This document shows positions 1 to 5,967 of a DNA stretch of 8,966 nucleotides, in pieces. Each line of letters opens with the position of its first letter. The stretch's first letter is position 1. A model generated the notes under the pieces. The model searched no databases. It was not told the origin of the DNA and saw nothing but the letters and a program-made list of their open reading frames with translations. A program made the translations under genes and the position numbers. This DNA is from Actinomycetes bacterium (lineage in GTDB: Bacteria > Actinomycetota > Actinomycetes > Actinomycetales > Actinomycetaceae), in assembly GCA_023420745.1 (NCBI GenBank), contig JAEZVQ010000148.1, positions 1 to 8,966 of the forward strand, written 5' to 3'.

Positions 1-1
1 C

Positions 2-655
2 GGTATCACCGGTCGCGATCTCCTCCTCGACAGTGGGGGAGCGGCAGTCGAACACGAGCCTCTCGGTTTTGGGCGATCACGGTTTCGCTTCGCCGGTCCG
101 CGCGACCACTACACCCAGTTGTCTGACATTTCCGGCAAGCGGATCGCGACGTCCTACGACCACCTCGTGCGACGCTACCTCGACGACCACGGGATCGAGG
201 CAACCATCGTCCACCTCGACGGCGCTGTCGAGTCATCAATCCAACTCGGCGTCGCCGACCTCATCGCCGACGTCGTCGAAACCGGGGCGACGCTGCGCGC
301 CGCCGGGATGGATGTTTTCGGCGAGCCCCTGCTCGAATCTGAAGCCGTGCTCATCACCCGCGAGGAGCTGCAAGACGACCCGCGCATCGCGGTGCTGACC
401 CGCCGACTCGAAGGTGTCCTCGTGGCGCGCTCCTACGTCCTCGTCGACTACAACGTCCACGAGCGAGACCTGACCGCCACCCTCGAAATCACACCGGGAT
501 TCGACTCGCCAACGATTTCCCCGCTGGCAGACCCGGCGTGGCTGGCGGTGCGCTCCATGGTTGCGAAACGCGACGTCAACCAGGTGATGGACAGACTCCA
601 CGACGAGGGTGCGCGCGGCATCATCGTCACCCAGCTCCACGCCTCACGACTCTAG
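2..655 (+). CDS. hisG: ATP phosphoribosyltransferase HisG (long form), 5'-truncated by the window edge
   Basis: HisG condenses ATP with PRPP to give N1-(5'-phosphoribosyl)-ATP, the first and feedback-regulated step of histidine synthesis in the cytoplasm. The open frame enters from the left edge and gives 217 residues, starting [12 protein letters not shown], a conserved HisG segment that I place near residue 60-65 of the actinobacterial protein (about 284 aa). Roughly the first quarter is therefore outside the window. The PRPP-binding region is clear: LDGAVE at fragment residues 72-77 and [16 protein letters not shown] at 83-98. The C-terminal part ([19 protein letters not shown], then RRDVN-like [11 protein letters not shown]) is the ACT-like regulatory domain of the long, HisZ-independent form. 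The TTG at 119 is an internal Leu codon inside the conserved fold, not a start. The gene ends 10 bp from the stop of the convergent DUF3866 gene, and I see no convincing terminator hairpin between them. Identification is by remembered family sequence, and I consider it secure. Confidence 0.96.
   Translation, partial: GITGRDLLLDSGGAAVEHEPLGFGRSRFRFAGPRDHYTQLSDISGKRIATSYDHLVRRYLDDHGIEATIVHLDGAVESSIQLGVADLIADVVETGATLRAAGMDVFGEPLLESEAVLITREELQDDPRIAVLTRRLEGVLVARSYVLVDYNVHERDLTATLEITPGFDSPTISPLADPAWLAVRSMVAKRDVNQVMDRLHDEGARGIIVTQLHASRL
119..129. repeat. Palindromic word TGTCWGACA, copy 1 (inside hisG)
   Basis: TTGTCTGACAT, with core TGTCTGACA at 120-128. It is read in hisG as Leu-Ser-Asp-Ile, in a moderately conserved segment just before GKRIATSY. 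Confidence 0.45.
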
Positions 656-665
656 CGGGCGACGG

Positions 666-1808
666 TTACTCGGTCGTCACCACCAGTCGCGCGGCCGAAA
701 CGCCAGCCGCTGCGGCGCATGTGAAGGCCAGAGGATCGTCCTCGGGGCTGCGACCCATGCTGCGAAGCGCAACGGGACACGATCGAACGGTGTCGACACA
801 CTCGGTCCAGTCGACATCGTCGACCTGGTGGCGCGTGCGAAGCTCAGCGATGTGGCGGTTCATCATCTTGCGCACCTCAACGTCGACGCTCGTCTCGTCA
901 ACGGGGGAGAGGGCGGGGACGGCGACGCGCACCGCCACGTGGGTGAGGACGGTGAGGACGTCGCGCGTGTGGTGGGAGATCCCGCGGTGCTCGACGCGGG
1001 GGTCGGCTGCGGAGGCACGTACCGTCGCTACCGGTCGGCCACTGAGAGCAGCCGTGACGTGGAACGTGTCCGCCAGCCGGGTGCCAGAAAAGCCCCAACG
1101 CGTGCCGGTTCCGAGGTTGCCCGGACCGGGCGCGACGATCGCGACGTCGGCACCAGCCACGTGACGGGCAGCGAGCAGCGCCGAGGGAATCGACGCCGCC
1201 TCCAGATCGCCGCCAAACGACTGCCCCGCGGTGATCACCGTGTCGACCAGCCCCTTGTCACGACAGTCGACGACGAGGCGCGACAGTGCGGCCGGTAGAG
1301 CCGCCGTGTCATCCATGACGTAGGCGATGCGCAGTTGCTCGCCTGTTGTGCGAGCAGAGTGAGCGATGATCGGCAGCGCCGAATGGAGATCGGCACCGAC
1401 GACGACCATCCCGTCGAGGCTATCTGCATCCTCCATCACCGCGCGGTGAGGGGAGCCCTGTTCTTCAACAGCGAGAACCACCGGCTGGTGCGGCATGTAG
1501 CGAGCCTTGACAATGTGACCGACCTCGGGGACTCGATCTTCAGGGAGAGTCGAGCAGGACAGTGTGGTGGCAAAACCACCGGTACCGAGATTCTTCGCCA
1601 GTGCCGAACAGTCGAGACGCACGTGCGTGCCGACCTCGACGTCACCAACCAGATCAGTCAACGCTAGCGCGCGAAGCTCGGTGCCGGGGAGGAATACGCG
1701 TGCGCCCGCCGGAGCGCCCTCGACCTCAGCATCGAATTCGACGCACGACGACCACGACCGCCGCACGTGCACAACCCGGGCGTCACGTTGCATCATGGAG
1801 CCCAGCAT
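666..1808 (-). CDS. DUF3866 family protein, function unknown
   Basis: A 380-residue protein that I recognise as the actinobacterial DUF3866 family; no biochemical function is known to me. Family-like features are the N-terminal beta-rich part (RVVHVRRSW, then a segment ending LGTGGFATTLSC), a central part with VVVGADLHSALPIIAHSA and TAGQSFGGDLEAAS, and the highly conserved APGPGNLGTGTRWGFSGT followed by HHTRDVLTVL. It has no signal peptide or membrane segment and is probably cytosolic. I chose the ATG at 1808-1806 because GGTGGAG lies 5 nt upstream on this strand and because the family homology starts just after it. Another ATG pair lies at 1796/1793. The open frame continues upstream to 1892, but that extension is Arg/Gly-rich, lacks homology and would run into the tatA upstream region. 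The gene is convergent with hisG and divergent from tatA, so it is its own transcription unit. The Gly-rich GPGNLGTGTRWGFSG loop suggests ligand binding, but that is only inference. Confidence 0.9.
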   Translation of the reverse strand: MLGSMMQRDARVVHVRRSWSSCVEFDAEVEGAPAGARVFLPGTELRALALTDLVGDVEVGTHVRLDCSALAKNLGTGGFATTLSCSTLPEDRVPEVGHIVKARYMPHQPVVLAVEEQGSPHRAVMEDADSLDGMVVVGADLHSALPIIAHSARTTGEQLRIAYVMDDTAALPAALSRLVVDCRDKGLVDTVITAGQSFGGDLEAASIPSALLAARHVAGADVAIVAPGPGNLGTGTRWGFSGTRLADTFHVTAALSGRPVATVRASAADPRVEHRGISHHTRDVLTVLTHVAVRVAVPALSPVDETSVDVEVRKMMNRHIAELRTRHQVDDVDWTECVDTVRSCPVALRSMGRSPEDDPLAFTCAAAAGVSAARLVVTTE

Positions 1809-1880
1809 ATCGGCTCCACCTCGTGCGGCTCGTCGTCCTGGCTCACCCCGTGGCGTAAGATAGGACGAGGTAACGAGGTC

Positions 1881-1901
1881 GGTTGACAACACCGGTCAAC
1901 C
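1881..1901. promoter_or_regulatory. 7-bp perfect inverted repeat in the DUF3866/tatA divergent intergenic region
   Basis: The arms GGTTGAC (1881-1887) and GTCAACC (1895-1901) are exact reverse complements separated by 7 nt, in the 124-bp gap between the divergent starts. It could be an operator for a dimeric regulator or a small hairpin in the tatA leader. The left arm includes a TTGACA (1883-1888) that would match a -35 box for tatA, but no good -10 hexamer follows at 16-19 nt, so a promoter is not established. A weak TAAGAT/TATCTT hexamer near 1856-1862 could act as a -10 on either strand. Confidence 0.4.
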
Positions 1902-1903
1902 AC

Positions 1904-1914
1904 CTGTCAGACAA
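1904..1914. repeat. Palindromic word TGTCWGACA, copy 2 (upstream of tatA)
   Basis: Sequence CTGTCAGACAA, with the 9-bp palindromic core TGTCAGACA at 1905-1913. It lies just 3' of the inverted repeat and 19 nt before the start codon of tatA, immediately ahead of its ribosome binding site. It is the only copy of the word outside a coding region. Its location would suit an operator or leader element, but the other copies lie in genes, so a gene-specific operator role is doubtful. Confidence 0.5.
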
Positions 1915-1918
1915 CGTT

Positions 1919-1927
1919 GAGGAGGGT
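1919..1927 (+). promoter_or_regulatory. Strong ribosome binding site of tatA
   Basis: GAGGAGGGT is a near-perfect anti-16S match. Its AGGAGG core (1920-1925) lies 7 nt before the ATG at 1933, which fixes that codon as the tatA start over the in-frame ATG at 1942. Confidence 0.85.
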
Positions 1928-1932
1928 GTCGA

Positions 1933-2214
1933 ATGGGCGCGATGAAGCCGTGGCACTGGGTCGTCATCATCATCTTGTTGGTCGTCATTTTCGGTGCTGG
2001 CAAGCTGCCGGAAATTGCTCGCAACCTCGGGCTGTCGGCGAAAGTTCTCAAGAAGGAGATGAAAGAACTCAGCGACGACGACACGCCCGCGACCACACCT
2101 CAGCCTCCCACTCAAGCACCCCAGCAGCTCCCCGCCAGCCAACAACCCGGCGTCGCTGACACGACGACGCCGGCGACCCCGCCCACCTCCCCCCACGATG
2201 GTGCGGCGTCGTAA
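1933..2214 (+). CDS. tatA: Sec-independent protein translocase subunit TatA
   Basis: TatA oligomerises in the cytoplasmic membrane to form the transient passage through which folded, twin-arginine-signal proteins are exported. The 93-residue product has the classic layout: a short polar N-terminus, one hydrophobic helix (about residues 8-21, WHWVVIIILLVVIFGAG), the FGAGKLPEIARNLG hinge and start of the amphipathic helix (about 20-33), a charged helix (KVLKKEMKELSDDD, about 37-50) and a disordered Pro/Thr/Gln-rich tail from about 51 to the end. The ATG has an excellent ribosome binding site at 7 nt. The gene overlaps tatC by 17 nt. TatA and TatB look alike; position directly before tatC and the FG hinge (TatB usually has a different residue set at this hinge) favour TatA, and no tatB lies in the window. 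Actinobacterial tatB is usually at a separate locus. Confidence 0.95.
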   Translation: MGAMKPWHWVVIIILLVVIFGAGKLPEIARNLGLSAKVLKKEMKELSDDDTPATTPQPPTQAPQQLPASQQPGVADTTTPATPPTSPHDGAAS

Positions 2215-3013
2215 GGACAACCCCGAGGGGAATATGCCCCTCGTCGAACACCTGAGAGAAGCCCGCACACGGCTCCTGCTCAGTCTCGCCGGAGTTGGCG
2301 TCGGCACGGTGGTCGCCTGGTTCTTCTACGACCAGATCTTCGCCTTCATGGCGTCACCGCTTGACCAACTCCACACCACGGTTGGCGGCGCGCACCTCAA
2401 CTTCGAAACCGTGTCCGCAGCCTTCGACCTCAAACTGCGGGTGTCAGTGTTCGCCGGCGTGCTCGTGTCCTCACCGTGGTGGCTCTACCATGTGTGGGCA
2501 TACATCGCCCCGGCGCTCCACCGCAAAGAAAAGCTCTACGTCATCGCCTTCACCGTCGCCGGGGTGATCCTCTTCAGTGCCGGCGCGGCATCCGGCGTGT
2601 GGATCATGCCGCATGCGGTGTCGATCCTCGCGTCTTTCGCGCCCGAGCAGTCGGTGATGCTGATGAAGACGAGCGTGTATTTTTCTTTCTATATGCGCCT
2701 CGTCATTGTTTTCGGCGTGTCATTCCTGGTACCACTGCTGATGGTCGGCATCAACCAAATGGGGCTGGTCACGGCACGGCAAATGCTCAAGACGTGGCGT
2801 TGGGCTGTTGTCATTGCCTTTGTCTTCGCCGCGGTCGCTAACCCGCTACCTGACCCGTGGACGATGACGATCCAAGCACTGCTGCTGTGTTCCCTCTACT
2901 TCGGCGCCGTGGGGATTGCCGCAATCCACGACCGTCGGGTCGCGAAGAAGCGAGCGAAACTCGAAGCAGAAGTCGATGCGGCACTCACTGGTGACACCAC
3001 CGAGGGGGAGTAG
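2198..3013 (+). CDS. tatC: Sec-independent protein translocase subunit TatC
   Basis: TatC is the multi-spanning core of the twin-arginine translocase and recognises the RR signal peptide. The 271-residue product has six predicted membrane helices, at about residues 26-48, 79-101, 114-140, 160-188, 196-212 and 220-240. Recognisable motifs are the cytoplasmic N-terminal HLREARTRL (18-26, usual form HLxELRxRL, with Ala replacing Leu here), the signal-binding loop YIAPALHRKE, whose E111 matches E. coli E103, VVFGVSFLVPLLMV, and a DPWTM segment near the fifth helix. The position of E. coli F94 is Tyr102 here. The start is chosen at ATG 2198, inside the end of tatA, because the resulting KDNPEGNMPLVEHL resembles the N-terminus of other actinobacterial TatC proteins. 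The ATG at 2234, preceded by GAGGGG, is the alternative and would remove 12 residues. The tail is charged and cytoplasmic. The stop TAG shares one base with the GTG of helY. Confidence 0.95.
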   Translation: MVRRRKDNPEGNMPLVEHLREARTRLLLSLAGVGVGTVVAWFFYDQIFAFMASPLDQLHTTVGGAHLNFETVSAAFDLKLRVSVFAGVLVSSPWWLYHVWAYIAPALHRKEKLYVIAFTVAGVILFSAGAASGVWIMPHAVSILASFAPEQSVMLMKTSVYFSFYMRLVIVFGVSFLVPLLMVGINQMGLVTARQMLKTWRWAVVIAFVFAAVANPLPDPWTMTIQALLLCSLYFGAVGIAAIHDRRVAKKRAKLEAEVDAALTGDTTEGE

Positions 3014-5967
3014 TGGTTCGACGCCGACGACACCGCGAGCGCCGAGATCGACATCACCGGGACACCGAGACACGTGGCCTGTCGGACAAGGATTCACTCG
3101 ACACCACGGACGATGTCGCACCGTCTGCTGCTGAACGCTACCGGATGGCGATGGCTCGCAACCGGGAAGCGCAGACCGTGCGAGCGCGCTTCATGGCGGA
3201 GTTTGATTTCACTTTCGACGACTTCCAGCGTGAGGCGCTGCGCTACGTCGAGGAAGGCGCCAATGTCCTCGTCGCAGCACCGACCGGTGCGGGGAAAACG
3301 ATTGTTGGCGAGTTCGCGCTCTACCTTGCTGTCGACCGGGGGCGACGTGCTTTCTACACCACCCCGATCAAAGCCTTGTCGAACCAGAAATATCGCGAAC
3401 TATGCCTGCGCTTCGGCACCGACCACGTCGGCTTGTTGACCGGGGATACCTCGATTCGCCCCGATGCCGACGTGGTGGTGATGACCACCGAAGTCGCGCG
3501 CAACATGGTTTACGCGGGCGCCGATTTTTCCGACGTCGACGCGATCATCCTCGACGAAGTCCACTATCTGGCCGATCGTTCACGCGGACCGGTATGGGAA
3601 GAGGTCGTCATCCACACGCCGCTCCACGTCGGCATCGTCGCACTGTCAGCGACGGTGTCGAATGCCGAACAGTTCGGAGAGTGGATTCGACAGGTGCGCC
3701 ACTCCTGCGAAATCGTGGTCTCAGAACGTCGCCCGGTTCCGCTCTACCAGCACATGATGGTTGGGCGCAGCCTCTACGACCTCTACCAACCGTCGCGCCA
3801 CGACCGACGACCGCTGAGCGGACAGCTCAACCCGGAACTGCGACATGCCGTTGCCGCGCTACGCGCACCGTTTCCTGGCGGGGCACGCGGATCATCGTCG
3901 ACCGCGGTGGTGACCGGGGGGCGGCGTGGGCGAGGAGAGGGCGCGCGTCGAGGTCGGGGTAGCCAACCGCGCGGACGCTCAGGAACGCGATCAGAACAGC
4001 GGTTCGGCGCCCGACCTGATGGGCGGATTCACGTGACCAGTCGGGCGGAGGCGGTCGTCACTCTCGAGCGGATGCACCTGCTGCCCGCGATCTACTTCAT
4101 CTTTTCTCGCGCCCGCTGCGACGAGGCAGTCGATCACCTCCTCGGCGCCGGCATCGCCTTGACGAGCGCTGAAGAGCGGCGTGAAATCCTCGCCTGCGTC
4201 GACGAAGCATTCGCGACACTCACCGGCGACGAGCTCGCCGCAATCGGTGCCAACCGCTGGATGGAAGCGCTCGCTTCGGGGATCGCCGCGCACCATGCGG
4301 GGCTCTTGCCGTTAATCAAAGAACTGGTTGAGCAGTTGTTCGCCCGCGGGCTGGTCAAGGTCGTTTTCGCCACAGAGACGCTGGCGTTAGGGATCAATAT
4401 GCCGGCTCGCACCGTGGTATTGGAGTCGCTGCGCAAGTGGAATGGCAGCGCTCACGTTGACCTCACGCCGGGGGAGTACACCCAGTTGACGGGGCGTGCA
4501 GGGCGGCGCGGTATCGACCGTGAAGGACACTCGGTCGTCATTGCCACCGCGCATATCAGCGCCGAGGAGGTCGCTGCCCTGGCCTCGAAACGCTCCTATC
4601 CTCTGGTGTCGGCATTTCGGCCCACCTACAACATGGTGGCAAACCTCGCCGCCGCCGGCTCGCTGGATCGTGCCCGCGACATGATGGATTTGTCATTCGC
4701 CCAGTTCCAAACCGATTCGCGCCTGATCGGCATGGCACGACGCGCCGACGAAGCACGCCAGAACATGCTGCGCGTGGAAGAAGACTTGACCTGCGATTGC
4801 GGGGACGTTCGCGACTATGTCAGCCTGCGCGACGACCTGTCGCGGCTCCAAAAGGATGCGGCAAAACTGCGCCATACACCACGCATTGATCTCGTCGAGG
4901 AGGCGATTCGTCGCCTCGACGTCGGGGACGTCGTCGCCTATGAGGATGGTCGCGCGCCGATTGACGCGGTCGTCGTCGAGGCTGCGGATCGAAGCGGGAT
5001 GAGCGGTGTTGCCCGAGTACGAGTCGTGCGCAGCGACAGCGTCGTGGCGACACTGCGTGCCGACACGGCGCCGCGCGGCGTATGCACGGTTGGGCGCATG
5101 AGGTTGGCGAAAACCCACGTGCGTGAACCCCAGCGGTATGCGCGGAGAATCGGGGGCGACGTGCGTGCCATGCGTGCCGGGGGACGACTGCGCCGCTTCC
5201 ACCCGCAGCGCCACGGTATTCCTGCTGACATTCAACAGCGAATCGACGAACTATCCGAGCGGATGCGCAACCATCCGGTGCATTCGTGTCCCGCACGTGA
5301 GCAACACGCGGGACAGGCGCGACAATGGCTCTCGGCACGACGCCGGTGGCTCGTTCTGGCCGGGCAACTCGATGAAGAAGCCTCCTCACTGCGCGCCCAA
5401 TTTGATGCATTGGTGCGGGTGTTGACGGCGCTTGGCTGCCTCGACGGTGAGCGATTAACTCCGAGTGGCCACACCGTTCGCGCTATCCATTCCGAGCGCG
5501 ACCTGCTCATCGCCTCGTGCCTCTCGAACGGCGTATGGGAGGGGCTGAATGCGGCGGAACTTGCCGCCGTGGTTGCCGCCTGCGTCTTCGAGGCGAGAAA
5601 AGATCACCTGCCCAACCGTGATATTCCCGGTGGAGCCACAGGTCGCCTCGCCACCGCACTCGAAGCGAGCGTCGATGTTCTCGACCGGATCAACGTGGAG
5701 GAAACAGCGGCGGGTGCCGAACTCACCGCCGCAATCGATGCGGCACTCGTGCGCGCGATGTACCGATGGGTACGTGGAGATTGTCTGACAGCTGTCATCG
5801 AGGACGCTGACCTCGAGGTGGGGGACTGGGTGCGGTGGTGTCGCCAGGTGAGCGACATGCTGACCCAGCTGCGGGCTGTGGCCTCACCGACACTGGCTGC
5901 CCAGGCCAGTTGCGCTATCGAGGCCATCCAGCGCAGTGTTGTGGCCATAGGAGACGATGCCGCGTGA
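3013..5967 (+). CDS. helY: HelY-type Ski2-like DExH-box helicase, probable RNA helicase
   Basis: A 984-residue superfamily 2 helicase resembling mycobacterial HelY and eukaryotic Ski2/Mtr4, expected to unwind RNA with ATP; its cellular substrate in actinobacteria is poorly defined. Helicase motifs are all visible: DDFQREAL (69-76, Q-like motif), Walker A APTGAGKT (89-96), TTPIKALSNQK (Ia), DEVH (181-184), SAT (212-214), FATETLALGINMPART and QLTGRAGRRG (491-500). The remaining part fits the DSHCT-type C-terminal region: VHSCPAREQ, then DLLIASCLSNGVWEGLNAAELAAVV and a C-terminal WVRWCRQVSDML. An Arg/Gly/Ser-rich low-complexity insert (about residues 290-337) lies between the two RecA-like domains. 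The GTG at 3013 overlaps the tatC stop by 1 nt, with GAGGG 6 nt upstream. It gives an Arg/His-rich extension of about 55 residues before family homology begins; ATG 3145 is a weaker alternative without a clear binding site. Position in the tat run is shared with mycobacteria. Confidence 0.93.
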   Translation: MVRRRRHRERRDRHHRDTETRGLSDKDSLDTTDDVAPSAAERYRMAMARNREAQTVRARFMAEFDFTFDDFQREALRYVEEGANVLVAAPTGAGKTIVGEFALYLAVDRGRRAFYTTPIKALSNQKYRELCLRFGTDHVGLLTGDTSIRPDADVVVMTTEVARNMVYAGADFSDVDAIILDEVHYLADRSRGPVWEEVVIHTPLHVGIVALSATVSNAEQFGEWIRQVRHSCEIVVSERRPVPLYQHMMVGRSLYDLYQPSRHDRRPLSGQLNPELRHAVAALRAPFPGGARGSSSTAVVTGGRRGRGEGARRGRGSQPRGRSGTRSEQRFGARPDGRIHVTSRAEAVVTLERMHLLPAIYFIFSRARCDEAVDHLLGAGIALTSAEERREILACVDEAFATLTGDELAAIGANRWMEALASGIAAHHAGLLPLIKELVEQLFARGLVKVVFATETLALGINMPARTVVLESLRKWNGSAHVDLTPGEYTQLTGRAGRRGIDREGHSVVIATAHISAEEVAALASKRSYPLVSAFRPTYNMVANLAAAGSLDRARDMMDLSFAQFQTDSRLIGMARRADEARQNMLRVEEDLTCDCGDVRDYVSLRDDLSRLQKDAAKLRHTPRIDLVEEAIRRLDVGDVVAYEDGRAPIDAVVVEAADRSGMSGVARVRVVRSDSVVATLRADTAPRGVCTVGRMRLAKTHVREPQRYARRIGGDVRAMRAGGRLRRFHPQRHGIPADIQQRIDELSERMRNHPVHSCPAREQHAGQARQWLSARRRWLVLAGQLDEEASSLRAQFDALVRVLTALGCLDGERLTPSGHTVRAIHSERDLLIASCLSNGVWEGLNAAELAAVVAACVFEARKDHLPNRDIPGGATGRLATALEASVDVLDRINVEETAAGAELTAAIDAALVRAMYRWVRGDCLTAVIEDADLEVGDWVRWCRQVSDMLTQLRAVASPTLAAQASCAIEAIQRSVVAIGDDAA
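3079..3089. repeat. Variant copy of the palindromic word, TGTCGGACA (inside helY 5' end)
   Basis: CTGTCGGACAA, with core at 3080-3088; it differs from the other copies only at the central base, which in an odd palindrome does not break the symmetry. It lies in the non-conserved N-terminal extension of HelY (Leu-Ser-Asp-Lys). It may be chance. Confidence 0.3.
5781..5791. repeat. Palindromic word TGTCWGACA, copy 3 (inside helY 3' part)
   Basis: TTGTCTGACAG, with core at 5782-5790, read in helY as Cys-Leu-Thr in the DCLTAVIED segment. A GACAGCTGTC palindrome (5787-5796) overlaps its right half. Confidence 0.45.

Noticed and set aside
609..1298. A 229-codon plus-strand open frame opposite the DUF3866 gene
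   Set aside because: It overlaps the end of hisG and is antisense to a gene with clear family motifs; its product is Arg/Gly-rich with no homology.
1883..1912. A sigma-70-type promoter for tatA from TTGACA at 1883
   Set aside because: No acceptable -10 hexamer at 16-19 nt spacing; the TTGACA is better explained as part of the inverted repeat.
4693..5410. Overlapping minus-strand open frames inside helY
   Set aside because: Several mutually overlapping frames, all antisense to conserved helicase sequence; no independent evidence.
5835..5963. An upstream extension of lnt starting within helY
   Set aside because: The extension is Cys/Gly/Arg-rich read-through; GTG 5964 has a GTGA overlap with helY and an AGGAGA ribosome binding site.
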